The notes beneath the pieces are model-generated. The model was given only the letters and a program-made list of their open reading frames with translations. It was not told the origin of the DNA and ran no database searches. A stretch of 64,000 nt of DNA from a virus. Made by a program: the position numbers and the translations under genes. Below are positions 29,818 through 37,151 of this stretch, piece by piece; the stretch's first letter is position 1; the number at the start of each line of letters is the position of its first letter. The stretch spans positions 1-64,000 of IMG/VR virus record IMGVR_UViG_3300031669_000014. The stretch is one strand, 5' to 3'.

Positions 29818-32575
29818 TGGTGGTCACCTCCGGGAAATGTTTCTGCGATACTCTAATGCAAAACAACTCAATCTCACTCGCCCACAGAGTTTTTATTCCT
29901 GCTCGTTGACCAGCCAGCGGGAAGCCGGCCAGCCCATCAAATAAACTGCCAAGCGTTTTCAGCCCCAGAACTTCGGTTATCCTCCGCATTATCCACTCGA
30001 CACATGGTATCGCCAACCCGTTTCCGATTGCTTTATACTTTGCTGTATCCGATGCCCCAGGGATGTTAGTCCATCCGTCTGGAAGTCCCTGGAGGCGTTC
30101 TGCCTCAAGGGGAGTTAATCTACGGACTGCATAACCGGTAAATACTGGTTTACTTTGACCATCATCGGATCTCCGTACTTCTTGAACCTCTGATAATGCT
30201 TGTCGCAAAATCCGTATCCCTTTACTAGCTTCCCGCATATTAAGCAAAATTTCTTCTGACTGTGCTTTAAGTTGTGGCAACTCCGGCAAAGTCTCTCTAA
30301 ATTCTCCGGTTCGTTGTTTGTCCAATCCTCGTCCTTGTGGTGAACATCCAGCGCATTCGGCTTGCCACACTCCGAACAGGGACCGGGGGGAATCAATTTC
30401 TGCGATCTGCCGTGGTTTGTCCTCCAGTTGTCCGTTTCTATCTTCGGCTTGTTTCTGAACCCTTCGGCCATACAATTTTGATTGCAATACTTCCTCTTGT
30501 TGAAGTGAAGCAAGGATTCCATGTCCCCATTTGGAAAACGCTTCCTCTCCAATTTCTTTCCGCAGTGCTCGCAATATCTCAATGGTGTTTCTTTCATCGG
30601 CATTACCATCAATTTCACTCCCTTTTGGTTCAATAACAATATTGTCAGTGTCGCCCCGATGTGACATATTTGCCTTGGCTAAAAGCGTGTTGGCCGGGGC
30701 AGGATAAGCCACCGCTTGTCCTCCAGCCAAATCAAGAGTATAAGCAACTTCTTCGCATATCCCTAACCCATTCGATCCGGTCTGGTCAGTCTTGCATACA
30801 TAGGTTGGTTGAGCAACAAACGTCTGCTGTTTCATCCCCGGTTCTGCCGCCAATGCCCCGGCTTTACCTTTTAAATCTCTTACCTCGTCGCGCTGGTTTT
30901 GGGCAAAGACTATAGGTTCCACAACATACGTCGTACTACTTGGCTTATCTGCCTTGCTTGCCTGTGACCGCAGGGTGTGGGTTATTTCATGTTGGCCACC
31001 AGGACCGTAAGCCACAGGTATCAATGTTTCCGTCTCCGGGTCATATCGCCGACCGGTCCCGGTCGTTACGCACTGGGCAACGGCGTGAGCAGCACCCCGG
31101 CTATCAAGCGTAAACATCTTGCCATCATCCCTAAAACCCGGCCCTTGCGCCCCAGCTTCGTCCTTGCGCCCAATAATGCTGTGTTGAATAGCTATACACT
31201 GCGTCGCTCGATCAGTGTCCAAAGCACCTATTACGGGTCCGTTTACGTGGTCTTGGCGACCGTTAAAGGCGATTGGCAGCAGATACAATCCTGTTTTTGC
31301 CCCGCCTCCACCACCACCAGCTTTCAAAGTTACGCTTTTCCTGGCATTTATTGTTATACGGTCTGATGTTTGGTCAAGGTTGACTGTTGTTTCAACGCCA
31401 TCTCCAACACAGGCGGCAACTTCTTCCCTCGCTTTTCGGCCCTCCGGAGAATCCCCTGACAGGCTTTGCTCGACAAAAAGTATTTCTCCGGCACATTCGC
31501 CTCCAAAATGTCGCTCAAGTTGCTCTGTACAGTTGGATGCTCTATCGAGATAATCATTCCAACGCTGAACCCATTCCAGTTCTGTAAACAAGTTGCTGCT
31601 TGACTGTCTCGCATAGTTCATACACTCCTTTGTCACGGTTAAAAGTAACGATTCCGAGTTGTAGAAGTCCTGGTAAGAGTTGCTCAACTGAACGATGAGC
31701 TCTGCCATGCTCAGACCTAGAAGTGAACAGGTGTAAATTGTCAATTGTGTCGTGTTGCTTATCAGTGTCGATGTGGTGGACGAGTTCGCCAGGCTGTAGG
31801 CTTCTTCCCAAATGTTCTTCCATAACTTCAATATGTCTGAATATCTCTTTTCGTTTGCCGTTCTTGTCTGGTGGTCTTCTAATTGCATATCCCTTTGTAA
31901 ATCTATAATCAACGTGCCTAAATGGGACTCCAAGCTTTTGTGCTCTATCAGAAGTATCGTTAATGTCTCTGCCAAGTTCTCCAGCAATATCAACCAGTTT
32001 TCTTCCGTTTTTATTCCGAATAACCTCATCCTCCGCAGTAGTCCATCTTTTGCATCTTTTTTTAGGGGATAGTCCGATTTTAACAGCTCGATGCCTGACG
32101 CTCGTAATTGTTCTACCAAGACGTATTGCAATATCTCGATGATTAGTTGAGTAATAATGCTCACGGATATAATCGTCTTGTTCTGGAGTATATAATTTAC
32201 GCTTACCCATACTGCAAAAATCCTCCTTCTGCGCTGCGGAACCCCCATATTCTGAGCATCCAAAACAGTCATATCAACTACAAAACCAAGTTCCTCCATG
32301 GAATCCAATACCGACTCAATATCTTTACTGCCATTACTCGAAAATGCCCCTGGAACATTTTCCCATATGCAAACTTTTGGGTATTCTCCGTTGGTGGCTG
32401 ATTGCATTTCATGGATTATCCTCACCGCCTCGTTAAAAAGTCCTGACCTTGCACCTTCCAGACCAGCACGTTTACCGGCCACACTCAAGTCCTGGCAGGG
32501 TGAGCCGAAGGTTATTATGTCAACGGGGGCTATTCTGCCGCCGTGGATGTCGGTTACACTGCCAAGGTGCTTCAA
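29771..32575 (-). CDS. Circularly permuted DNA cytosine-5 methyltransferase with nested HNH genes
   Basis: 934 aa, TTG start five bases after GAGGTGAT. It methylates cytosine in DNA, probably against host restriction. Motif order is permuted: catalytic motif IV GSPCQD (25-30), VI WENVPGAF (71-78) and VIII QRRRRIFAV (114-122) come first, then IX RRLTPLEAERLQGLPDGW (818-835) and X YKAIGNGLAIP (847-857), and only then motif I LGSLFDGLAGFPLAGQ (about 875-890). The C-terminal end ...QKHFPE joins naturally to the N-terminal KHLGSVTDI. The frame stays open through an inserted out-of-frame HNH gene (residues about 122-342) and a second one near residues 655-815. Confidence 0.8.
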   Translation of the reverse strand: MKHLGSVTDIHGGRIAPVDIITFGSPCQDLSVAGKRAGLEGARSGLFNEAVRIIHEMQSATNGEYPKVCIWENVPGAFSSNGSKDIESVLDSMEELGFVVDMTVLDAQNMGVPQRRRRIFAVWVSVNYILQNKTIISVSIITQLIIEILQYVLVEQLRASGIELLKSDYPLKKDAKDGLLRRMRLFGIKTEENWLILLENLAETLTILLIEHKSLESHLGTLIIDLQRDMQLEDHQTRTANEKRYSDILKLWKNIWEEAYSLANSSTTSTLISNTTQLTIYTCSLLGLSMAELIVQLSNSYQDFYNSESLLLTVTKECMNYARQSSSNLFTELEWVQRWNDYLDRASNCTEQLERHFGGECAGEILFVEQSLSGDSPEGRKAREEVAACVGDGVETTVNLDQTSDRITINARKSVTLKAGGGGGGAKTGLYLLPIAFNGRQDHVNGPVIGALDTDRATQCIAIQHSIIGRKDEAGAQGPGFRDDGKMFTLDSRGAAHAVAQCVTTGTGRRYDPETETLIPVAYGPGGQHEITHTLRSQASKADKPSSTTYVVEPIVFAQNQRDEVRDLKGKAGALAAEPGMKQQTFVAQPTYVCKTDQTGSNGLGICEEVAYTLDLAGGQAVAYPAPANTLLAKANMSHRGDTDNIVIEPKGSEIDGNADERNTIEILRALRKEIGEEAFSKWGHGILASLQQEEVLQSKLYGRRVQKQAEDRNGQLEDKPRQIAEIDSPRSLFGVWQAECAGCSPQGRGLDKQRTGEFRETLPELPQLKAQSEEILLNMREASKGIRILRQALSEVQEVRRSDDGQSKPVFTGYAVRRLTPLEAERLQGLPDGWTNIPGASDTAKYKAIGNGLAIPCVEWIMRRITEVLGLKTLGSLFDGLAGFPLAGQRAGIKTLWASEIELFCIRVSQKHFPEVTTNAIPSHVTQTQHPHN
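30115..30609 (-). CDS. HNH endonuclease ORF nested in the methylase gene (second frame)
   Basis: 164 aa from the ATG after AAGGGAGTGAAATTG. An N-terminal zinc ribbon (YCEHCGKKLERKRF) is followed by an HNH/beta-beta-alpha-metal core: CSECGKPNALDVHHKDEDW, ENLERLCRSCHNLKH, then CLICGKL. These are the paired CxxC, HH and N/H positions of HNH nucleases. The whole ORF lies inside the methylase ORF in another frame and ends just before methylase motif IX. Confidence 0.65.
   Translation of the reverse strand: MVMPMKETPLRYCEHCGKKLERKRFPNGDMESLLHFNKRKYCNQNCMAEGFRNKPKIETDNWRTNHGRSQKLIPPGPCSECGKPNALDVHHKDEDWTNNEPENLERLCRSCHNLKHSQKKFCLICGKLVKGYGFCDKHYQRFKKYGDPMMVKVNQYLPVMQSVD
31354..31614 (-). other. Third open frame with family-like sequence inside the methylase gene
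   Basis: The frame reads ANVPEKYFLSSKACQGILRR and AEKRGKKLPPVLEMAL, which resembles a segment seen in short Firmicute-phage proteins. The methylase frame over the same bases reads FGGECAGEILFVEQSLSG, itself typical of phage cytosine methylases. One is likely an out-of-frame echo of the other; real translation is uncertain. Confidence 0.3.
31554..32210 (-). CDS. HNH homing endonuclease nested out of frame in the methylase gene
   Basis: 218 aa. Two Myb/SANT-like units at the N-terminus (LYTPEQDDYIREHYY, RWTTAEDEVIRNK) precede an HNH core near residues 140-165 (LVHHIDTDKQHDTIDNLHLF, the HH...N..L.LF signature). Its ATG overlaps methylase codons 122-123 and it ends about 15 codons before methylase homology resumes. 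It is probably a mobile endonuclease that inserted into the methylase gene. Its own ribosome binding site is poor. Confidence 0.8.
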   Translation of the reverse strand: MGKRKLYTPEQDDYIREHYYSTNHRDIAIRLGRTITSVRHRAVKIGLSPKKRCKRWTTAEDEVIRNKNGRKLVDIAGELGRDINDTSDRAQKLGVPFRHVDYRFTKGYAIRRPPDKNGKRKEIFRHIEVMEEHLGRSLQPGELVHHIDTDKQHDTIDNLHLFTSRSEHGRAHRSVEQLLPGLLQLGIVTFNRDKGVYELCETVKQQLVYRTGMGSALE

Positions 32576-32590
32576 CGGTGATCACCTCGC

Positions 32591-33028
32591 CTAAAAGTTA
32601 ACATCAATCTTTTCCCCTTGCAGGATCCGCCGGTCTGTCTGCGTCGCCCAGCTCGGGGCCATCGGCCAGCCGTTTAATCTGTCGCCTGCCTTACACGGGC
32701 ACCGGCAGTAGCGATCTTCCCCTTCCTGTAAAACTGTGATATAACCCCCGCCGCCACAAACGGAGCAACCCGTTTTTTTTAGTGGCTGAAAGGCTGTATT
32801 GCGCTGATCGTCCTTAATACTTTGTATTGCGCCCTGGATATCTGCAACCGTGGGGAAGAATTTTGCCGTGGCCAGCACCTTTTTAAGCGCTTCTTTAACC
32901 TGCGGATAAGGTAATTCCCCTAACATTTCTTCCCAAGTCATCCCAATTTGTACAAGTTCTTTATTCTGGATACTTGGGAAACTTCCATAAGCTAGAGTTA
33001 TTAAACTTTTAATCTCCTGTTTATTCAC
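32591..33028 (-). CDS. Helicase loader/G39P-like replication protein
   Basis: 145 aa. The N-terminal part (IKSLITLAYGSFPSIQN, MLGELPYPQVKEALKKVLAT, FFPTVADIQ) matches the SPP1 G39P-like family of replicative-helicase loaders/inhibitors. The C-terminal part is a zinc knuckle (CSVCGGGGY, CRCPCKAG). It overlaps the DnaD-like gene by 8 nt, the usual initiator-loader pair. Confidence 0.7.
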   Translation of the reverse strand: MNKQEIKSLITLAYGSFPSIQNKELVQIGMTWEEMLGELPYPQVKEALKKVLATAKFFPTVADIQGAIQSIKDDQRNTAFQPLKKTGCSVCGGGGYITVLQEGEDRYCRCPCKAGDRLNGWPMAPSWATQTDRRILQGEKIDVNF

Positions 33029-33791
33029 TGTTCGCCCACTCCTCTAAAGCCTGTCTTCCGGTTGACCAACCTTCCTGGCTTTGTCCGCCCTCATGGTATT
33101 CATCCTCCCAACCTTTAGCATTTAGCCAGGTTGCCGGATGGGGAATCCATTTCCCATTTTCCTTTGTCCACCCCGCCGAAGTCTTGGCCCGCTTTAACGC
33201 ATCAAGAATGACTGCTAGAAGCTGTTCGTCCGGTTTGATTTTATTCCATGCTTTTTCAGCCTGGCCCTTAGACTTTTTATTTGGATATGATTGCCAAAAT
33301 TCGTCAAACATTTCTTGATGATTTATTTTTTCTTGCGCAAGTATTTTAAGATCTTTATTCTTTACATTCTTTACATTCTTTACATTCTTGTTTGTGTTCA
33401 TTTGTTGTTCATTTGCTGTTCGTTTGTTGTTCATTTGTTGTTCATTTTGTTGTTCAGGTTGGTCCCCTTCCCCCTGATAAAAAGCCCAATTCTCAATGGT
33501 TACAATAGAAAATTTGTTGTTCGGCTGGATGACCAATCTTTCACTCGATTCTAATTTTTTTACGTAACGATACAGTGACGAGGGATGTAGCTTTAATTCT
33601 GCCGCAGCCTTGTCTCTGCCGAAGACAAATTGCCCTGGTTTTAGGATAACTTTTTGAAGTCCAACAAGTTGCTCATGCTCTTTATGACTGGCTTTAAGTA
33701 AACACCACACCCAAACTTTAAGGAGGTTCTCATTGTCAAATAACGGGTTGTCTAATAAACACCGGTGAAGCTTGATGTAGCCGCTTGCCAT
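33021..33791 (-). CDS. DnaD-like phage replication initiator with internal iterons
   Basis: 256 aa. Residues 1-115 are a winged-helix initiator domain (GYIKLHRCLLDNPLF, ELKLHPSSLYRYVKKLESS). An Asn/Gln/Lys repeat linker follows (about 113-150), then a C-terminal domain FDEFWQSYPNKKSKGQAEKA...HPATWLNAKGWEDE, a module common at the end of phage replication proteins. The linker-coding DNA is a set of direct repeats, as in the origin inside lambda O. It likely opens the phage origin and recruits the loader encoded next. Confidence 0.8.
   Translation of the reverse strand: MASGYIKLHRCLLDNPLFDNENLLKVWVWCLLKASHKEHEQLVGLQKVILKPGQFVFGRDKAAAELKLHPSSLYRYVKKLESSERLVIQPNNKFSIVTIENWAFYQGEGDQPEQQNEQQMNNKRTANEQQMNTNKNVKNVKNVKNKDLKILAQEKINHQEMFDEFWQSYPNKKSKGQAEKAWNKIKPDEQLLAVILDALKRAKTSAGWTKENGKWIPHPATWLNAKGWEDEYHEGGQSQEGWSTGRQALEEWANSE
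33359..33456. repeat. Two iteron arrays inside the initiator gene, candidate origin
   Basis: Three and a half copies of a 10-mer-like CTTTACATT unit run at 33359-33390. Five copies of the 11-mer GTTCATTTGTT (one with a 1-bp insertion, one base changes elsewhere) plus a half copy run at 33396-33456. AT-rich DNA flanks them. Placement inside the initiator gene and period near one helical turn suggest an origin. Confidence 0.6.
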
Positions 33792-33856
33792 CCCCGCGCC
33801 TCCCGCTCATATCTGATCTCCCCACGCCGGCTATGCCGCCCTTACCCCCCGTGACT

Positions 33857-34012
33857 CTAAAACAAACTCAACTGGTCAAGATTCTTTGCCGCCATTGGAT
33901 TCAGCCAACACTCCCCGCACGTCCGCCGGTGTAACTCCGTCTCTCTGCTCACGGTACACTTGGAGAGGCACCCCTCGCGGCGGACTTGGCAGCGGCAGGT
34001 TGGGTTTGTCAC
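33857..34012 (-). CDS. Cys-rich small protein
   Basis: 51 aa, GTG start after GGAGGGGGAG. CRCQVRREGCLSKC and CGECW give six cysteines, probably metal binding. Ends LDQLSLF, a motif resembling a beta-clamp-binding peptide (QLxLF). That tail is an interesting feature: QLSLF is the consensus DNA polymerase sliding-clamp ligand. Confidence 0.55.
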   Translation of the reverse strand: MTNPTCRCQVRREGCLSKCTVSRETELHRRTCGECWLNPMAAKNLDQLSLF

Positions 34013-34131
34013 GCCTTCTCCCCCTCCTTCGGCGGCGGCACATCAGCTCCGCACTCTACACAGCGCCAGGTCCCCTCCGCATCTTCCGACCAGCGCTCTT
34101 CCCCGCATCCGGGGCAAATCCTTTTAACCAA
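34009..34131 (-). CDS. Micro zinc-ribbon protein
   Basis: 40 aa, TTG start six bases after GGAGGTGA. CPGCGEERWSEDAEGTWRCV then EC; two CxxC pairs. Overlaps neighbours by 4-8 nt. Confidence 0.55.
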   Translation of the reverse strand: MVKRICPGCGEERWSEDAEGTWRCVECGADVPPPKEGEKA

Positions 34132-34276
34132 CGGTTGTCACCTCCAACGCCCGGTAATACTCCACGACCAGCCGGTCAACTACCAAACTCTGCGCTAATA
34201 TCCCCGGCGCTCCAAGCGTCATCTTCCGCAGCTTCTTTTGTTCCCGGCGAAGTTCGCGGTATATGCGGTCAATCAT
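34124..34276 (-). CDS. Spo0E-like micro-protein
   Basis: 50 aa. Two helices, with ILAQSLVVDRLVVEYYRAL resembling the SQELDxLIxxYY signature of Spo0E-family aspartyl phosphatases, which dephosphorylate Spo0A~P and delay sporulation. The first helix (IYRELRREQKKLRKM) fits too. The Ser-Gln order of the signature is altered (AQSLVVD), so activity is uncertain. A phage could use it to influence sporulation of its host. Confidence 0.6.
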   Translation of the reverse strand: MIDRIYRELRREQKKLRKMTLGAPGILAQSLVVDRLVVEYYRALEVTTVG

Positions 34277-34679
34277 CTACGGCCACCTTCTTCCCCGGCA
34301 ATCCCCAAAGAATCTCATCCCAGCCAAGGTTAAACGCAAGCAACCCAAATTGCCACCCCTCATCATGCCTTGTGTCGTGCAGCGCCTTATATCCTTCCTC
34401 CCTACTTTTGGTGGCAACACCGGGATTATGTTGGCACGTCATACCGACATACAGTCCCTGCATCCGGCATATCTGCGGCCTCGCCTCGTAGACAGAGCAA
34501 CGGTTGTTTTCGATGTCACGCAGGGGGCAGGTGGAAAATCCTCTCTTTTGGTTTTGCAGGCGGGCTACTTCCTCTTGGGAAAACTGGCGGACTTCCCTCC
34601 GAATCATGCGTAACTCGTCGGAATTTACCGGGATGATACCGCAGCACCGGCCACAATTTTGGCAGGTAAAAGTTGGCAT
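34269..34679 (-). CDS. YkgJ-family CxxCxxCC metal-binding protein
   Basis: 136 aa from the ATG after AAGGAGCGTGATC. CQNCGRCC at residues 6-13, RCSVYEARPQICR and CQHNPG match the zinc/iron-chelating YkgJ-type domain. Biochemical role unknown. The upstream extension to 34775 overlaps the annealing protein gene and is not used. Confidence 0.75.
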   Translation of the reverse strand: MPTFTCQNCGRCCGIIPVNSDELRMIRREVRQFSQEEVARLQNQKRGFSTCPLRDIENNRCSVYEARPQICRMQGLYVGMTCQHNPGVATKSREEGYKALHDTRHDEGWQFGLLAFNLGWDEILWGLPGKKVAVDD

Positions 34680-34692
34680 GTGATCACGCTCC

Positions 34693-35412
34693 TTAGAATG
34701 GTACTTCCGAATCGTCAAACCAAACTTCCTCACCGTTTTCCAGTTTACCGAGAAATTCGATGAAATCGCTGGCATTCTTCTTCGTTAATTGCTTGCTGTC
34801 GTCAACCTTATATCGCTGCCGCATCATCTTTTTAACATCTTCCGGCTTAATGCTCATTTTTGTCGTCACGGCATAGATTTTCTTGCGTTGTGGATCAGAT
34901 AATAATTCTCCGTTTTGTGGCTGTGATTGCACTGGAGGCTGCTGTGGTTTGTCTGGTTGGCTTGGTAGTGTCTGTGTTGGTTTATTATATTTGGTCTTAT
35001 CCTTATCCCAGTAGACATCTGCCCCAAAACCCAATGCTTTACATGAAACACTTATGGCATCGGTCAAAGCCATCTTGAAACATTCATCAGATACATAGGG
35101 ACCATTTCTTTCATTCGCCACAAATGCGCTTCCCCCAGTCCCTGGGATAGCCTCAGACCATTCGCCGTCAACCTTGATGAATAAATCTATATTTACAAAT
35201 GCCGCCATTTCACCTGTGCCACCAGTTTCAAGCCATTGTTTTGTTATCGAATATCTCCAACCAACTCCACACATTCCAAACTGTTCAGTTAGTTGCTTAA
35301 GCCTCCACATGGGGTTAATATCACTTTTACCCTTTAGCCTACCAGCTTGTATCTCCTTAAGTGCAGTAGGCGGTACCGTTCTAACCTTTTCCCATATTTC
35401 TAAGTTATCCAC
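34693..35412 (-). CDS. Single-strand annealing protein, Rad52-like (DUF1071/Sak-type)
   Basis: 239 aa, GTG start after GGGGTGATATA. PMWRLKQLTEQFGMCGVGW, then GGSAFVANERNGPYVSDECF and ALTDAISVSCKALGFGADVYW are typical of phage Rad52-superfamily recombinases. The linker is Pro/Gln-rich, and the C-terminal domain (about 165-239) resembles a small helical DNA-binding tail. It pairs with the SbcC-like ATPase upstream for recombination-dependent replication. Confidence 0.85.
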   Translation of the reverse strand: MDNLEIWEKVRTVPPTALKEIQAGRLKGKSDINPMWRLKQLTEQFGMCGVGWRYSITKQWLETGGTGEMAAFVNIDLFIKVDGEWSEAIPGTGGSAFVANERNGPYVSDECFKMALTDAISVSCKALGFGADVYWDKDKTKYNKPTQTLPSQPDKPQQPPVQSQPQNGELLSDPQRKKIYAVTTKMSIKPEDVKKMMRQRYKVDDSKQLTKKNASDFIEFLGKLENGEEVWFDDSEVPF

Positions 35413-35475
35413 TATATCACCCCATATTATAGAGAGTTTACCGGGACCGGAGCCCCGGTTATATTAGGGGGGGGG

Positions 35476-36786
35476 TTACACTGTTTGTGCATTAACTGCC
35501 TTAACTTCACCATCCTCGATGTAGATTCCAACCTCCCCGGTATCATTGACAATCTCAACCCATACCTGCATGTCCTTGTCTTTCGCCATCTCCCTGATAA
35601 CATTCATATTGTCACTATCAAGGAGGCTCCCATCGCGGATCCTTATTACCCGAATGTCAGGATTTAACGCCATCGCCATCGCCACGGATACTTTTATTTG
35701 CTCGGTTGTGCAGCATTGTTTGAATGGTATCGTGTTGAATATTACGCCGTCCTCATCAAAGCCCAGGCCTTCAATCGGGAAATTCGCCTCTTTGAGCATC
35801 TTGGCTTTCTGATCGTCGATAGCCTGAATCTTTACGGTTAGATCGTCACTATCAGCCTGCGCCTTTTTAATCTTGTCCTGGGTTGCGTTGTATTCATTGG
35901 CCGATCTGATGTCCTGGTTGGTCTTTTCAATGTTACTTAATTTTTCCTGGAAGGCGTCAATGTCAGGGTTAACCAGCGCATCAACCTTGGCTTTTAAATC
36001 CTTGCCATTAACATTCAGCCCATTAAGTATGGACTTGGTTTTATCCCGCGAAGTCTGGAGTTTAATGATCTGATCCTGGAGGTCTTTGATCTTTTCGTCG
36101 ATACTGACAATAGTTGTCCTATGTGTGGAGGCATCCTGTGACATTCGTTGAAGTTCGCGACGCTTCTCGTCGTTGGCGTTCTTCTGTTCCTGTGCCACCT
36201 TTATCTCGGCAAGGATATCTGAGGCGCTTACTTCCTCCACTGGGAGCCCATGAACAGGGCATTGCATCATCCCAAGGTGACTTTCATACTGCTTTAAGTC
36301 CCGGTTAACATCCCGGCGCTGTTCGTACAGTTTTGCCTTTTGACCATCTAATACCGCCGGGTCAACCGGAAGCGAAACAAACTCCATGATTGTTTTAATC
36401 TGTGTCTTTTCGTCCTGCTGTGCGAAGGCCATTGGGTCGAAGGATAAGCGCCCCACAAGGCCGTCAAGCATCTTCTGGGGGGACTTGAAAGTAGCGCCTT
36501 CCCTGTTCTCCACGTACAGGGTACTCTTGTCGTTAGATGTCCATTTGCGGGTCACAATGATGTCGCCAAGGTCAAGTTTAACGCTAGCCCGTTTCTCTCC
36601 GTCCCTGACCGGCCTGACCATCTCCTTAGAGGCGTTGCCACCTGCCAAAGCTAACCATATACTGTCAAGGATACTGGTTTTCCCCTGGCCGTTTTTACCG
36701 CTGATAGTGACGATGTTACCGTCTGGAGTAATCTCCACCGCTTTAAGTTTCTTGATATTTTCAGCTTGCAGTTTAATAATTTTCAT
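35476..36786 (-). CDS. SMC/SbcC-like AAA ATPase of phage recombination
   Basis: 436 aa from the ATG after GGAAGGATG. Walker A ISGKNGQGKTSILDSIW near residues 29-45, central coiled coil with a CPVHG turn where Rad50-like proteins carry a zinc hook (only CxxH here), and a C-terminal ATPase half (ALNPDIRVIRIRDGSLLDSD). Such genes stand beside annealing proteins in many Firmicute phages and process DNA ends. A run of nine G/C (35466-35474) and a CCGGG stem follow the stop. Confidence 0.85.
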   Translation of the reverse strand: MKIIKLQAENIKKLKAVEITPDGNIVTISGKNGQGKTSILDSIWLALAGGNASKEMVRPVRDGEKRASVKLDLGDIIVTRKWTSNDKSTLYVENREGATFKSPQKMLDGLVGRLSFDPMAFAQQDEKTQIKTIMEFVSLPVDPAVLDGQKAKLYEQRRDVNRDLKQYESHLGMMQCPVHGLPVEEVSASDILAEIKVAQEQKNANDEKRRELQRMSQDASTHRTTIVSIDEKIKDLQDQIIKLQTSRDKTKSILNGLNVNGKDLKAKVDALVNPDIDAFQEKLSNIEKTNQDIRSANEYNATQDKIKKAQADSDDLTVKIQAIDDQKAKMLKEANFPIEGLGFDEDGVIFNTIPFKQCCTTEQIKVSVAMAMALNPDIRVIRIRDGSLLDSDNMNVIREMAKDKDMQVWVEIVNDTGEVGIYIEDGEVKAVNAQTV

Positions 36787-36940
36787 TTGTATCATCCTTC
36801 CCACATCGTTTACAAAAGTAACCGCTTAATATTTGTACTCCACAGTTCCAGCAAAAGCATGGTTCCGACTGTTCATGTTGTTTTCGCAGGTGTACTATTG
36901 TTGTGCCTTCTATGTCCTGGGAATAGTTGTCGAGGTTCAT
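36773..36940 (-). CDS. Small zinc-ribbon protein
   Basis: 55 aa. CFCWNCGVQILSGYFCKRCG has two CxxC knuckles. GGAGGGATAGCG precedes the ATG and the end overlaps the ATPase start, indicating coupling. Confidence 0.6.
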   Translation of the reverse strand: MNLDNYSQDIEGTTIVHLRKQHEQSEPCFCWNCGVQILSGYFCKRCGKDDTNENY

Positions 36941-36953
36941 CGCTATCCCTCCG

Positions 36954-37151
36954 CTATAATCTCAAATTCTCCCGCAGTGCCGGCACCACTTCGCCGTCCG
37001 GTCGCTGCAACCGGTACACATCGCCCCGCAACCCTCGCTCCGGGCCACTGACGATAACCAGCGCCACCCCGGGTAGGAGTTTGTGTTCTGCGATGGCTCC
37101 CGGGGAGAGGCGGGTGGCTTGCGGGTGTTGTAGTCCTGGGTAACTATACAT
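36954..37151 (-). CDS. Hypothetical small beta protein
   Basis: 65 aa starting in the overlap with the upstream stop (GGGAATGTATAG). LLPGVALVIVSGPERGLRGDVYRLQ suggests an SH3/KOW-like barrel. Not assigned. Confidence 0.5.
   Translation of the reverse strand: MYSYPGLQHPQATRLSPGAIAEHKLLPGVALVIVSGPERGLRGDVYRLQRPDGEVVPALRENLRL

Noticed and set aside
30115-32210. HNH ORFs as IscB-type nucleases matching the HEARO-like RNA
   Set aside because: No RuvC motifs or bridge helix; they have Myb-like or zinc-ribbon N-termini typical of homing endonucleases.
33354-33466. Repeats in the initiator gene as a CRISPR array
   Set aside because: Units are 9-11 bp, directly adjacent and coding; there are no spacers.
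33886-34491. 201-codon plus-strand ORF
   Set aside because: Pro/Ser-rich shadow of four short, well-initiated leftward genes.
35466-35474. Nine-G tract as a phase-variation switch
   Set aside because: It lies after a stop codon and before the next ribosome binding site region with no promoter spacing role evident.
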